Positions 1 through 7,068 of a stretch of 8,992 nt of DNA are shown here, in pieces. Source of the DNA: CAYNTC01 sp964432925 (GTDB lineage Bacteria > Planctomycetota > Phycisphaerae > Sedimentisphaerales > Anaerobacaceae); assembly GCA_964432925.1 (NCBI GenBank), contig CAYSPM010000116.1, positions 1-8,992 on the forward strand, read 5' to 3'. The notes beneath the pieces were generated by a model. It was not told the origin of the DNA. It did not search any database and worked only from the letters and a program-made list of their open reading frames with translations. Both the position numbers and the translations under genes were made by a program. Numbering within the stretch: the first letter of the stretch is position 1; each line of letters opens with the position of its first letter.

Positions 1-234
1 GTGTTTACAGGTGCACAGTGTGATGATTCCTCCTTGCCAATTTGGACCGGATCCAATATGTTGAAGAGTACCGTCGTAGTTTCGTATAGTGGTCATAACG
101 TAGCAATATATTGGTGCTGATAGGTCTGCAGAATTTAAACTCTGACGAAGCTTGTTTATGCCGTAATTTCTACCAGTCATTGGAATTGGCTGGTAATGAA
201 GCTCCTTTTTTCTGCTGTAATAGGTACAAGGCAT
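1..234 (-). CDS. Partial hypothetical protein, N-terminal 78 residues; 3' end beyond the window
   Basis: An open frame on the minus strand starts at ATG 234-232 and stays open for 78 codons to base 1, so the C-terminus lies outside the window. An AAAGGA ribosome binding site at 246-241 sits 6 nt before the ATG, which strongly supports this start. The protein begins MPCTYYSRKK, then has a segment with IYCYVMTTIRNYDG (about 42-55) and a glycine-rich stretch leading to GGIITLCTCKH at the edge. I do not recognise the family with certainty. The pattern 'Y-V-x-T ... G-x-x-T-L-x-T-C-K' recalls the start of some nucleotide-modification-associated (Nmad) proteins, but this is a weak impression from memory. 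There is no signal peptide or membrane segment in the visible part. Gene reality is fairly secure; function is unknown. Confidence 0.6.
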   Translation of the reverse strand, partial: MPCTYYSRKKELHYQPIPMTGRNYGINKLRQSLNSADLSAPIYCYVMTTIRNYDGTLQHIGSGPNWQGGIITLCTCKH

Positions 235-491
235 ACAATATCCTTTCACAAATTGTTGGTAATTATTGGTTGAATAACCCCCATTTAATAGGATTATCGT
301 GAATTGAATGCTGTGACTTTAACATGCTCAAAAAAATGGATGTCCTATAACGGAAAGATCTGGAATCACCTGATGTGTACAGTATTTTATTGATTTAACG
401 AATGGAATCCTGCAGTCAATAACCTGCCTAGGATTTGGCATTTTTTGATTGTGCAATTGATATTTGCGAGGAAACAAAAGATATGTGGGCT

Positions 492-680
492 TTACTTTTT
501 TGAAGCTCCCTTTATAGAGCGTACCTTTCTGCAGAATGGGCCTAATATCGGGTCCTTCATGACCTCAGCCATCTGAATCTTGTGGGCCTCTTCATCCGAT
601 ATTCCAGAAAACTCTTTGGTTATTTGCTTCTGTATATCCCACTTCATTCTTACACAATCGAACTTCTTATTTTTCTTCAT
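492..680 (-). CDS. Small antitoxin-like hypothetical protein, 62 aa
   Basis: This short, highly charged soluble protein starts at ATG 680-678. The residues FDCVRMKWDIQKQI (8-21) followed by a helix with EEAHKIQMAEVM (30-41) look like a compact helical protein. They resemble small proteins of the 'KFDCVxMKxxIQ' type, common in environmental bacteria and often found beside toxin genes. That link is from memory and is not proven here. The ribosome site is poor: CGGAA lies 7 nt upstream and AGGA 13 nt upstream. No recognisable toxin partner lies within the window: the next minus-strand gene downstream begins 257 bp away and is unrelated to RelE, HicA or PIN proteins as far as I can see. It could be an orphan antitoxin or a free-standing small protein. 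Confidence 0.55.
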   Translation of the reverse strand: MKKNKKFDCVRMKWDIQKQITKEFSGISDEEAHKIQMAEVMKDPILGPFCRKVRSIKGASKK

Positions 681-788
681 TTTTTAATTCCGTTCCTATT
701 TAACTGCGAAAGGTGATTGTTCGTAGAACTGTTTGACAACTCAGAACACCCTTTTTGCCATTTTTCCTATTTTTGGCTTCAGCAGACG

Positions 789-811
789 AATAGGAAATAT
801 AGAATCCTATT
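789..811. repeat. AT-rich inverted repeat, 7-bp stem
   Basis: AATAGGA (789-795) and TCCTATT (805-811) form a perfect 7-bp stem around a 9-nt loop, followed on the plus strand by TTT. It lies between the 62-aa gene and the larger repeat at 846-963. It could be a weak terminator or a chance hairpin. Apart from this hairpin and that repeat, I see nothing else in 681-990. Confidence 0.3.
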
Positions 812-845
812 TTATCGAAACTCTGCTATTTAGAAATTGTCAAAG

Positions 846-963
846 GTCATTTCGACCGAAGCGTCCCTAAGGGACGCGAAGCGGAGAAATCTGCTAAAAA
901 AGATTTCTCGACTCGCCCACATTTCTGTTTTCGACAGAAGACACGGGGCTCGCTCGAAATGAC
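846..963. repeat. REP/MITE-like composite palindromic element, 118 bp
   Basis: The element is bounded by perfect 10-bp inverted ends, GTCATTTCGA (846-855) and TCGAAATGAC (954-963). Inside are three further hairpins: GCGTCCC/GGGACGC (861-867 with 871-877, 3-nt loop), GAGAAATCT/AGATTTCTC (884-892 with 901-909, 8-nt loop), and TTCTGT/ACAGAA (923-928 with 934-939). The motif order 'GTCATTTCGA...GAAGCG...GAGAAATCT ... AGATTTCTCG ... CGAAATGAC' matches a widely dispersed class of bacterial intergenic repeats. It lies 27 bp past the queA stop, so it may also end or stabilise the queA transcript. It carries no ORF, so any mobility would depend on an enzyme supplied elsewhere. Confidence 0.75.
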
Positions 964-990
964 GTTGTAATCTTTTTTCTACAAAGTACA

Positions 991-2040
991 TCAAATAATA
1001 AGCATCGCATCGCCGTAGGAGTAGAATCGGTAGCGTTTTGAGATTGCGTGCTTGTAAGCGGCTATTATTTTTTCCAGACCCGCAAAGGCAGCCACTAATG
1101 CAAGTAGCGTGGAACGCGGCAAATGGAAATTGGTTATCATTGCATCGGCGATCTTGAATTTATGGCCTGGTTTTATGAACAACTCTGTCGTTCCCGCAAA
1201 AGCCTTTATCTTTGAGTCGACAGCTACAGTCTCCAAAACCCGTGTGCTCGTGGTGCCCACGGCGATTATTCGGCCACCCTTTTGCTTTGTCTTGTTTATG
1301 ATTACGGCATTACGCTCGTCAATATTAAATTGTTCCCAGTGAATCTTATGGTCCTCAATATTGTCGGTGGTTATTGGCTTAAATGTCCCTGTTCCAACGT
1401 GAAGTGTCAGATATGCTAAGCTAATCCCGGCTTGTTTTAGCTGATTTATTAGTTCCTCGGTAAAGTGCAATCCAGCCGTCGGTGCCGCTACGGCACCTGG
1501 TTTCTGAGCGTAAACTGTTTGATATCGTTGCGAATCAACCTCTGCAACAGCAGGATTGTCGTCTCGTTTGATATACGGTGGCAAGGGTGGGAAACCTACA
1601 TCATCCAGAATGGTGTGGAGGTCTGCCTGAACCTCAACTTTCAGGCGAAATACACCATCATCTTGTTTTTGCAGCACCAACGCCCTGCAGAAATCGGATT
1701 TGTCCTTGTGCTTTATATATATCTGCTCGCCGGTCTTTACTCTCTGTGCACCCTTTAACATCACTTGCCAAATTCCCTGACCATCCTCAGCCAGGAGCAA
1801 TCCTTCGAGCTTGGCTCCGCTTTCGCGTCTAACGAAGAATCGAGCGGGTATTACTTTGGTATCGTTTAACACGAGGCAGTCGCTGGGCCGCAGAAAATCA
1901 CCAAGTTTGTTGAACCAGCTATCGGTAAGCTCACCACTGCAGCGATCAAGAACAAGCAAACGCGATGCGCTGCGAACCTCAGCAGGTTGCTGAGCGATGA
2001 GTTCTGGTGGCAGATAGTAATCCAGCTTCTCAGTCTTCAC
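991..2040 (-). CDS. queA: S-adenosylmethionine:tRNA ribosyltransferase-isomerase
   Basis: QueA transfers and isomerises the ribosyl part of S-adenosylmethionine onto 7-aminomethyl-7-deazaguanine at position 34 of tRNAs with a GUN anticodon, giving epoxyqueuosine; it acts in the cytoplasm. The 349 residues match the usual family length (about 340-360). Family signatures are in order: DYYLPPELIAQQP (7-19), SRLLVLD (26-32), LVLNDTKVIPARF (57-69), PPLPPYIKR (151-159), the conserved block from YQTVYA to PTAGLHFTEEL (173-197), LHVGTGTF (213-220), VGTTSTRVLE (261-270), TNFHLPRSTLL (303-313) and the C-terminal YRFYSYGDAML (337-347). The start is GTG at 2040-2038, and the protein begins exactly where the family does. 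No Shine-Dalgarno site precedes it. A weak TTGTCA (2075-2070) with TAACTT (2053-2048) could give an almost leaderless transcript. No tgt or queF lies beside it in the window. Confidence 0.97.
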   Translation of the reverse strand: MKTEKLDYYLPPELIAQQPAEVRSASRLLVLDRCSGELTDSWFNKLGDFLRPSDCLVLNDTKVIPARFFVRRESGAKLEGLLLAEDGQGIWQVMLKGAQRVKTGEQIYIKHKDKSDFCRALVLQKQDDGVFRLKVEVQADLHTILDDVGFPPLPPYIKRDDNPAVAEVDSQRYQTVYAQKPGAVAAPTAGLHFTEELINQLKQAGISLAYLTLHVGTGTFKPITTDNIEDHKIHWEQFNIDERNAVIINKTKQKGGRIIAVGTTSTRVLETVAVDSKIKAFAGTTELFIKPGHKFKIADAMITNFHLPRSTLLALVAAFAGLEKIIAAYKHAISKRYRFYSYGDAMLII

Positions 2041-2212
2041 AGTTAAAAGTTATCAGACGATCGGTGAAATGACAAAAAATTTCGAGCCAATAATAGCGTG
2101 ATTTTAGGCTGTTCGATAGCAACGGATGACTTCCTGCAAAAGTAGCTCGGCAAGGCTGTCGATATTGACAGCGCGAACTAATTTACAACGATGCTTCATA
2201 AGGATCAATTTA

Positions 2213-2413
2213 ATGGCTTCTTCGGGCAAAAACTTTGAACGTACGACAACTTCAATCGCTGCATTAAGCAGAGGCGAACTTAAGAGGCATATTAAGAATT
2301 TCAAAGGTCGATTCAAGTTAGACTTCACGGATGATTATCTAAATAACCTCAGCGTAGATAAATTGAGGCACATTCTCCTGGCGGCGCTGATAAACGCAAA
2401 GTCGCACAACTGA
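2213..2413 (+). CDS. Small conserved-looking hypothetical protein, 66 aa
   Basis: The frame is open from 2126, but the start chosen is ATG 2213, because AAGGA (2200-2204) lies 8 nt before it and the upstream residues look non-native. The protein reads MASSGKNFER, then a basic helix LKRHIKNFKGRFKLDF (23-38), DDYLNNLSVDKLRHILLAAL (40-59) and a short tail. The mix of amphipathic helices, with DYL-x-x-L-x-x-D-x-LRHILLAA, looks like a genuine small DNA-, RNA- or partner-binding protein. It resembles short uncharacterised planctomycete proteins, but I cannot name a family. It is divergent from queA, separated by 172 bp, and followed by a terminator hairpin at 2574-2609. Function unknown. Confidence 0.65.
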   Translation: MASSGKNFERTTTSIAALSRGELKRHIKNFKGRFKLDFTDDYLNNLSVDKLRHILLAALINAKSHN

Positions 2414-2573
2414 CACCGGCATCAAAAGTATCTAGCCCGGCAAAGTTGCCCTTAATCGAGTCCAAATATCAATCCCTTTTGCCAAGTTGAAACTTTTTGC
2501 CGATGTGCCCAATATCTGCTCCGCAGGCATGGAAGTATCTCACATAGATTATTTCCTTGCCTAAAATAAAGAA

Positions 2574-2617
2574 GGTTCTCGCTCTGCGAAATGTCGCAAA
2601 ACGAGAACCCCATTTTT
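2574..2617. terminator. Bidirectional intrinsic terminator between convergent genes
   Basis: GGTTCTCG (2574-2581) pairs perfectly with CGAGAACC (2602-2609). An inner stem TGCGA/TCGCA (2585-2589 with 2594-2598) is capped by AATG, separated from the outer stem by a symmetric 3x3 internal loop. On the plus strand it is followed by CCATTTTT; on the minus strand by TTCTTTATTTT. It sits between the 66-aa gene (plus) and the pilin-like gene (minus), where a two-way terminator would be expected. Confidence 0.75.
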
Positions 2618-2704
2618 CATAGTATATTCATCGCATAGGCTGAAGCTTACCAGCTCAACGGCCACCTCACAGCCAAGGACGAATCCAAAAATCAAAAAGA
2701 ACTC

Positions 2705-2721
2705 GATTTCTGTTAGAAATC
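2705..2721 (-). terminator. Possible terminator overlapping the pilin-like gene stop codon
   Basis: GATTTCT and AGAAATC (2705-2711 and 2715-2721) form a 7-bp stem with a 3-nt loop, spanning the TAA stop of the pilin-like gene. On the minus strand it is followed by a T-rich run including TTTTTGATTTTT. The stem is AT-rich and short, so it is a weaker candidate than the hairpin at 2574-2609 further downstream. Confidence 0.35.
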
Positions 2722-3546
2722 AGGCGTTGTCCGCGGCGTATAACCTAATTTGCCCCATGTTGTCTTCTGGACGTAATATAGATCCCTGAAGCCTCCATCG
2801 CTTTCAGGAGGATAGTCGTTGCTCGGATGGCCTCGCTCGCGATTCCTGCCCATTTTTATTGTATCAATACCTGACCACTTGTGGTACTCACTATGGCCAT
2901 CCGCAAAGGATACTGTTACACCATCACCGTGACGTACAGGAGGATCGTCCCACCACATCTCCTGTTGATAGTGAACAGCAAAGCTATCGGGCGTCACCCA
3001 GCCTTCATCGATAAAGACCATCCTGTGTGCTGAAACAGGTTGCATAATATCCCTTGTGTTCTTGACCCATAACACGGTATTGCCCTCTCTCACCCCAACA
3101 GTACCCCTAAACGTACCCGGTCTGGCACGGCCATTCATGGAGTCCATAACAGCATAGGTCAGCAATTCTCCGCGTGTACCTGTTGGACACTGGTAGACTT
3201 TCAACTCCTCAACGTATGGCCACAAAGCACCATCCTTGATTGCTATTCTTTGTTCGCGCTCGGACAGTTGGCCTCCGGAAGCGTAGTTGTCCGCCCAGCA
3301 CTGTTCTACCCAGGCTATTTCATCTTCACGATCATAACCCCCCTCACCGTTGACAATCTTGCCGTCGTTTTCATCGGCGTACATAAGCCACGCCAGCATC
3401 AACTGCCTAAGGTTATTCAGACACATGGCACGTTTGCCCTGCTCTCTGGCCCTTTGTAGCGCGGGCATCAAAATAGCCATTAAAATCGCTATGATAGCGA
3501 TCACAACCAGAAGTTCAATTAGCGTAAAACCGTTTCTTTTACTCAT
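2713..3546 (-). CDS. Type II secretion/type IV pilin-like protein with H-X9-DG motif
   Basis: The N-terminus carries a textbook prepilin signal: basic MSKRNG, the cleavage site Gly6/Phe7 for the prepilin peptidase, Glu11 at mature position +5, and a hydrophobic helix ELLVVIAIIAILMAILMPAL (11-30). A helical spine with CLNNLRQLMLAWLMYADEND (42-61) follows. Near the C-terminus is the prepilin-associated H-X9-DG signature, His206 to Asp216-Gly217 (HGDGVTVSFADG). This architecture, about 280 residues, is typical of the large families of single pseudopilin-like proteins encoded in many copies in Planctomycetota. The mature protein is expected to be anchored in the inner membrane with a periplasmic globular domain; its true role is unknown. 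GGGAG lies 7 nt before the ATG. It stands alone, without gsp or pil assembly genes nearby. Confidence 0.93.
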   Translation of the reverse strand: MSKRNGFTLIELLVVIAIIAILMAILMPALQRAREQGKRAMCLNNLRQLMLAWLMYADENDGKIVNGEGGYDREDEIAWVEQCWADNYASGGQLSEREQRIAIKDGALWPYVEELKVYQCPTGTRGELLTYAVMDSMNGRARPGTFRGTVGVREGNTVLWVKNTRDIMQPVSAHRMVFIDEGWVTPDSFAVHYQQEMWWDDPPVRHGDGVTVSFADGHSEYHKWSGIDTIKMGRNRERGHPSNDYPPESDGGFRDLYYVQKTTWGKLGYTPRTTPDF

Positions 3547-4587
3547 AACCTTACTCCCATCTTTTTGACCTTGTTGTATGCCCCTTACCCTGCGTATTCA
3601 ATAAAAATAGTGTTCCTCAGAATCTTAATAGATTTGGCCGTTAGTAATCCTCAGATACATCACATCCATACCAACCTTTCCGATAGCCGACAGCCATCTG
3701 CTTTGGTCCACAGGTAAGGCACGCTATAAATTCTATGTCATTTTAACATCTGATGCACATCGAGTCCAATCTTTTTTAACAGGCCAATCGCAGAAAATAG
3801 CATTTGCAAAGACTTCGCGCCCGTTTACATATTGGAGTCCTAAAGTGGCTCAAATCAGACCTGCTCACCAAAATTTCAAGGAACATCTTTTCAAAACAAC
3901 TATTTATTTTGGCAAAACTTAATTCAGGAAAGCACATCCCTGACATTTTTTTGTACAGTTGCAGGTCGAATATAGCCTTGTCTTTTTCCATACCACCAGG
4001 CAGTAGCGCTTGCCCATATAGCCGGAACACACGTAACCTGGTCTATTTTAAGATGCGCATTGTTACTTAGCTGTTCAGTTAATTCACTTTCACAACTAAT
4101 ACTTTCGCTACGCCTTTTATAGAATACTGCGCACCTCTGCTCTCTTCAACAGCAGGTGCTGCTAAATTTCCTTTGTTGATATTTTAAGCCCTAACAGCCT
4201 TCTCTTTAACAACATATTGTACCGCGCAAAGGCCAAATTGTCAAATTATTATTGGATGTTCCTATAAATTTAATGGACGCAGCAGCGGACACAAGACTAA
4301 ATTAGGCTGGCAGTGATACATTCAAGAAGCGTATACTTTCGTCAACAAGGTTTATCACCGGCCTTGCAGGCCCTGGGCTATCGATAGTTGTAGCTCAAAT
4401 AAATGCCATAAGAGGCTTTATGTACAGTTAATTGGCTCATTGGTCCTGCATTGGTCGTTTTAGTCTAAAAAGGTAATTTTAAGCCTCGAAAGCAGGCCTT
4501 AGCTGGTTATCGCATTCAGACAAAATACGTAAATTTCAATGCCTAAAGGTCGTTAAACGCCTGCCGCAGCCGAACATGCGTCAGGAT
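3547..4587. other. Long stretch without an intact gene between the pilin-like gene and ilvN
   Basis: About 1 kb of AT-leaning sequence holds only short, unconvincing frames on both strands. At 3776-4070 two overlapping frames of 84-88 codons run on opposite strands; neither has a good ribosome site or a recognised motif. From about 4085 to 4431 the sequence reads like decayed protein-coding DNA (listed separately). A small GGCCT/AGGCC hairpin lies near 4361-4373. No tRNA, rRNA, transposase or CRISPR pattern was seen. Confidence 0.6.
4085..4431. pseudogene. Possible decayed coding remnant, strand uncertain
   Basis: Stop-interrupted frames here read like protein. On the plus strand one frame gives GQIVKLLLDVPINLMDAAAD, a TAG stop, then AGSDTFKKRILSSTRFI and GLAGPGLSIVVAQINAI, ending at TAA 4429-4431. 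On the minus strand a frame ending at TAA 4081-4079 gives GNLAAPAVEESRGAQYSIKG and VAKVLVVKVN after an in-frame stop at 4186-4184. Both strands need at least two stop read-throughs and a frame change near 4210-4225 to be continuous. Such mirrored readability is common for antisense frames, so I cannot tell which strand was coding. I recognise no family. Chance resemblance is possible. Confidence 0.25.
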
Positions 4588-5076
4588 TCACGGTTCAATC
4601 TTTGCCTGCCGGGACATCGCGATAGTCCCGGTTCTAGCAACGCTCTTGATGCCATAAGGCTTGCACACATTGACGAAAGCTTCGATCTTGGATTCCGGCC
4701 CACTAACCTCCACCATCAGAGACTTCTGGCCAATATCCACAACTTTGCCTCTAAACATCTCTATCATGGAGAATATCTCAGATCGTTTTTCCGGCGGCGC
4801 GGAAATAGTGACAAGCATCAGATCTCTGGCAACAACCGGCTGACCTACAAAATCCTGCACCTTAACGACCGGAACAATCCTGGCCAACTGTTTTCGCACT
4901 TGCTCAACAACCCTGTCATCGCCGATGACCACGATGGTCATCCTGCTGAGCTTTGGGTCTTCCGTCCGACCAACGACAAGCGAATCTATATTGAACGCTC
5001 GCGCAGCGAACATTCCCGCCACATGGGCAAGAACTCCAGGTTTATTTTCAACCAATGCGCTTATTATGTGTCTCAT
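4588..5076 (-). CDS. ilvN: Acetolactate synthase small (regulatory) subunit
   Basis: This is the regulatory subunit of acetolactate synthase. It binds the large subunit, raises its activity and normally confers feedback inhibition by valine. The 162 residues fit the usual length (about 160). An N-terminal ACT domain (about 3-75) shows ALVENKPGVLAHVAGMFAAR (7-26) and FNIDSLVVGRTED (28-40), with the Gly14 region that forms the amino acid site in family members. The C-terminal domain (about 83-157) includes MLVTISAPPEKRSEI and GKVVDIG. ATG 5076-5074 is preceded by AAGGA (5088-5084) at 7 nt. It lies 66 bp after ilvB on the same strand, so the two form one operon. The last codons hold a strong hairpin: CCGGGAC/GTCCCGG, 4609-4615 with 4625-4631. 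The symbol ilvH is used for the same protein in some organisms. Confidence 0.97.
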   Translation of the reverse strand: MRHIISALVENKPGVLAHVAGMFAARAFNIDSLVVGRTEDPKLSRMTIVVIGDDRVVEQVRKQLARIVPVVKVQDFVGQPVVARDLMLVTISAPPEKRSEIFSMIEMFRGKVVDIGQKSLMVEVSGPESKIEAFVNVCKPYGIKSVARTGTIAMSRQAKIEP

Positions 5077-5142
5077 AATTCGGTCCTTCGTCCGTGGTTC
5101 ATAGCCTCCGAGCTACAAGCCAATAACTACTGAGTGTTGTTT

Positions 5143-6873
5143 TTACGCCATGCTTTCGAATATGTCGAGCCCGCTCATTTCGTCCAGGCTTTTACCTGCC
5201 GGGACCATAGGCCAGACATTCTCTTCCCTGTCAATTCTGAAGTCAACAACACAGGGTTTCTTTTCAGTTAGCATTTGCTTGATTGCCTTGGGAATATCTT
5301 GCTTTTTGTCAACAGTGATTCCAATCGCACCGAGAGCACGAGCTACCGTTGCATAGTCGGGATTTGACAAGTAACTCTTGGAATAGCGTTTACCATAGAA
5401 AAGCTCCTGCCACTGTCTTACCATTCCCATGTATCCATTATTCAAAATGCAAACCTTTATGGGCAAATTATGCTCAACAGCAGTAGAAAGCTCGGTCATT
5501 GTCATATTGAAACTGTGCTCGCCATCGATATCGATAACCAAGGCGTCCGGCTTTGCTATCTGAGCGCCTATAGCGGCCGGAAGACCATAGCCCATTGTTC
5601 CCAGGCCACCGGAGCTTATAAGCTGCCTTGGCCGGATGAACTTGTAGAACTGAGCAGCCCACATCTGATTTTGGCCGACGCCGGTGGTTATAATCGCCTC
5701 ACTCTTGGTCTGGTGGCAAATCTCCTCAATAACATACTGCGGCTTAATGGTCGAAGCTTCCTGATCATAACGTAATGCGTATTTCTTCTTCCAGTCAGCA
5801 ATCTTTTTAAACCAACCTTTTCGCGGGCAATACTCGACCTGTTTGGCAAGCTCAACAAGAATAGCCTTGGCATCACCCACGACAGGAATATCCACATGAA
5901 CATTCTTTGATATGCTTGCAGGATCGATATCGATGTGGATTATTTTTGCATTTGGAGCGAAGGTCGCAAGCTTGCCCGTAACCCTGTCGTCAAAGCGAGC
6001 CCCTACGGCTATCAAGAGGTCACATTCCTGAACTGCATAATTAGCATACGCAGATCCGTGCATTCCGAGCATATCCAATGACTCAGGCTTTCTCTGGTCG
6101 TAGCAACCCAGGCCCAAGAGCGTCGCTGTCACGGGTATATGTGCTTTTTCCGCCAGAGCCCGTAGCTCTTCACTTGCATTCGCAGCGATAACACCACCTC
6201 CGACGTAAAGTACCGGCTGTTTGGATTGATTTATCGCCTTGGCTGCGGTTGTTATTTGCCTGGCATGTCCTTTAGAGCGGACTTTATATCCAGGCAATTC
6301 CATCTCGACTGGGCCATCGACACTATACTTAGTAACGGCAACATCAACGGGGATGTCAACCAGAACAGGACCGGGCCGACCAGTAGAAGCGATGTAAAAC
6401 GCTTCTCGAATAGTCCGAGCCAGGTCTTTGACATCCTTGACGATGCAATTGTACTTTGTCACCGGACGTGTAATGCCGGTGGTATCCGCTTCTTGAAAGG
6501 CGTCATTTCCGATAAGCTCCGTGCGAACCTGCCCTGTCAAAGCGACAATTGGTATTGAGTCCATCATGGCCGTAGCCAGTCCCGTAACGAGATTGCATGC
6601 ACCGGGACCACTCGTAGCAGCCATGACGCCTACCTTTCCGCTTGCGCGGGCGTAGGCATCAGCCATGTGGCAGCCGCCTTGTTCATGCCGTGGAATAATG
6701 ACCCGAATCGGGGCGTCATAGAGCCTGTCAAACAGAGGCAACATAACGCCGCCGGTATAGCCGAACATGGTATCGACACCCTGTTCGATAAGCGTGTCAA
6801 CTATAATCTGTGCGCCTGTCTTGATGGTGGATTTGTCGGCTGAACGAGCCGAAATGCGAGATTTGGATGTCAT
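5143..6873 (-). CDS. ilvB: Acetolactate synthase large (catalytic) subunit
   Basis: This thiamine-diphosphate- and FAD-dependent enzyme joins two pyruvates to acetolactate, or pyruvate with 2-oxobutyrate to acetohydroxybutyrate: the first common step of valine, leucine and isoleucine synthesis. The protein has 576 residues from ATG 6873-6871, typical for the family. That ATG has AAAGGA (6887-6882) 8 nt upstream, whereas an in-frame start at 6948 would add 25 residues unlike the family. Visible motifs: GYTGGVMLP (38-46), the catalytic glutamate Glu64 in PRHEQGG, ATSGPGACNLVTGLA in the N-terminal domain, the central VGARFDDRVTG of the FAD-side domain, and the C-terminal diphosphate-binding segment IDIDGEHSF (447-455) through LNNGYMGMVRQWQ (477-489). 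GYTGG instead of the common GYPGG is a small variant. It is the first gene of an ilvB-ilvN operon. Confidence 0.97.
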   Translation of the reverse strand: MTSKSRISARSADKSTIKTGAQIIVDTLIEQGVDTMFGYTGGVMLPLFDRLYDAPIRVIIPRHEQGGCHMADAYARASGKVGVMAATSGPGACNLVTGLATAMMDSIPIVALTGQVRTELIGNDAFQEADTTGITRPVTKYNCIVKDVKDLARTIREAFYIASTGRPGPVLVDIPVDVAVTKYSVDGPVEMELPGYKVRSKGHARQITTAAKAINQSKQPVLYVGGGVIAANASEELRALAEKAHIPVTATLLGLGCYDQRKPESLDMLGMHGSAYANYAVQECDLLIAVGARFDDRVTGKLATFAPNAKIIHIDIDPASISKNVHVDIPVVGDAKAILVELAKQVEYCPRKGWFKKIADWKKKYALRYDQEASTIKPQYVIEEICHQTKSEAIITTGVGQNQMWAAQFYKFIRPRQLISSGGLGTMGYGLPAAIGAQIAKPDALVIDIDGEHSFNMTMTELSTAVEHNLPIKVCILNNGYMGMVRQWQELFYGKRYSKSYLSNPDYATVARALGAIGITVDKKQDIPKAIKQMLTEKKPCVVDFRIDREENVWPMVPAGKSLDEMSGLDIFESMA

Positions 6874-7068
6874 TTTCCTTATCCTTTCCTGATAAACGTT
6901 TTGACCGTTATCCCAGCAATCATGGCTTTCAGGGGCACTTCCAGGCACTCAACTGCTTTTCCACGAAAAACGGCCGAATAACACGGAGGCTTGCAGCCCC
7001 GCCATAACCCTGTAACCACAGCTTCTGCCGTGTCTCAGGGACGTATTTGCACGTTTTCACACAAATAC
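6874..7068 (-). promoter_or_regulatory. Structured 5' leader of ilvBN with competing hairpins
   Basis: After the +1 dyad, a two-part hairpin forms from CCCTG/CAGGG (7008-7012 with 7036-7040) around CACGGC-AGAA-GCTGTG (7032-7017). A second hairpin uses GGGGCT-GCA-AGCCTC (7000-6986). The segment ACACGG (7033-7028) can instead pair with CCGTGT (6986-6981), excluding the first hairpin and disrupting the edge of the second. A T5 run follows CGGCCG at 6970-6966. The length and the alternative pairings suggest attenuation or a riboswitch-like control. I found no leader peptide rich in Ile, Leu or Val, and no T-box core, so the mechanism is open. Confidence 0.4.

Noticed and set aside
111..302. A 63-codon plus-strand frame at the left end
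   Set aside because: It is antisense to the partial minus-strand gene at 1-234, which has a strong ribosome site and a more protein-like sequence.
3776..4070. Two overlapping opposite-strand frames of 84 and 88 codons
   Set aside because: Neither has a convincing ribosome site, a known motif or a clear advantage over the other; frames of this length occur by chance in AT-leaning sequence.
6874..6948. An upstream start for ilvB adding 25 residues
   Set aside because: The extra residues do not resemble the family, and ATG 6873-6871 has AAAGGA at 8 nt. The region is better read as untranslated leader.
6874..7068. A T-box or classical Ile/Leu/Val leader-peptide attenuator upstream of ilvB
   Set aside because: No T-box core sequence and no short ORF rich in branched-chain codons could be found, so only a generic structured leader is claimed.
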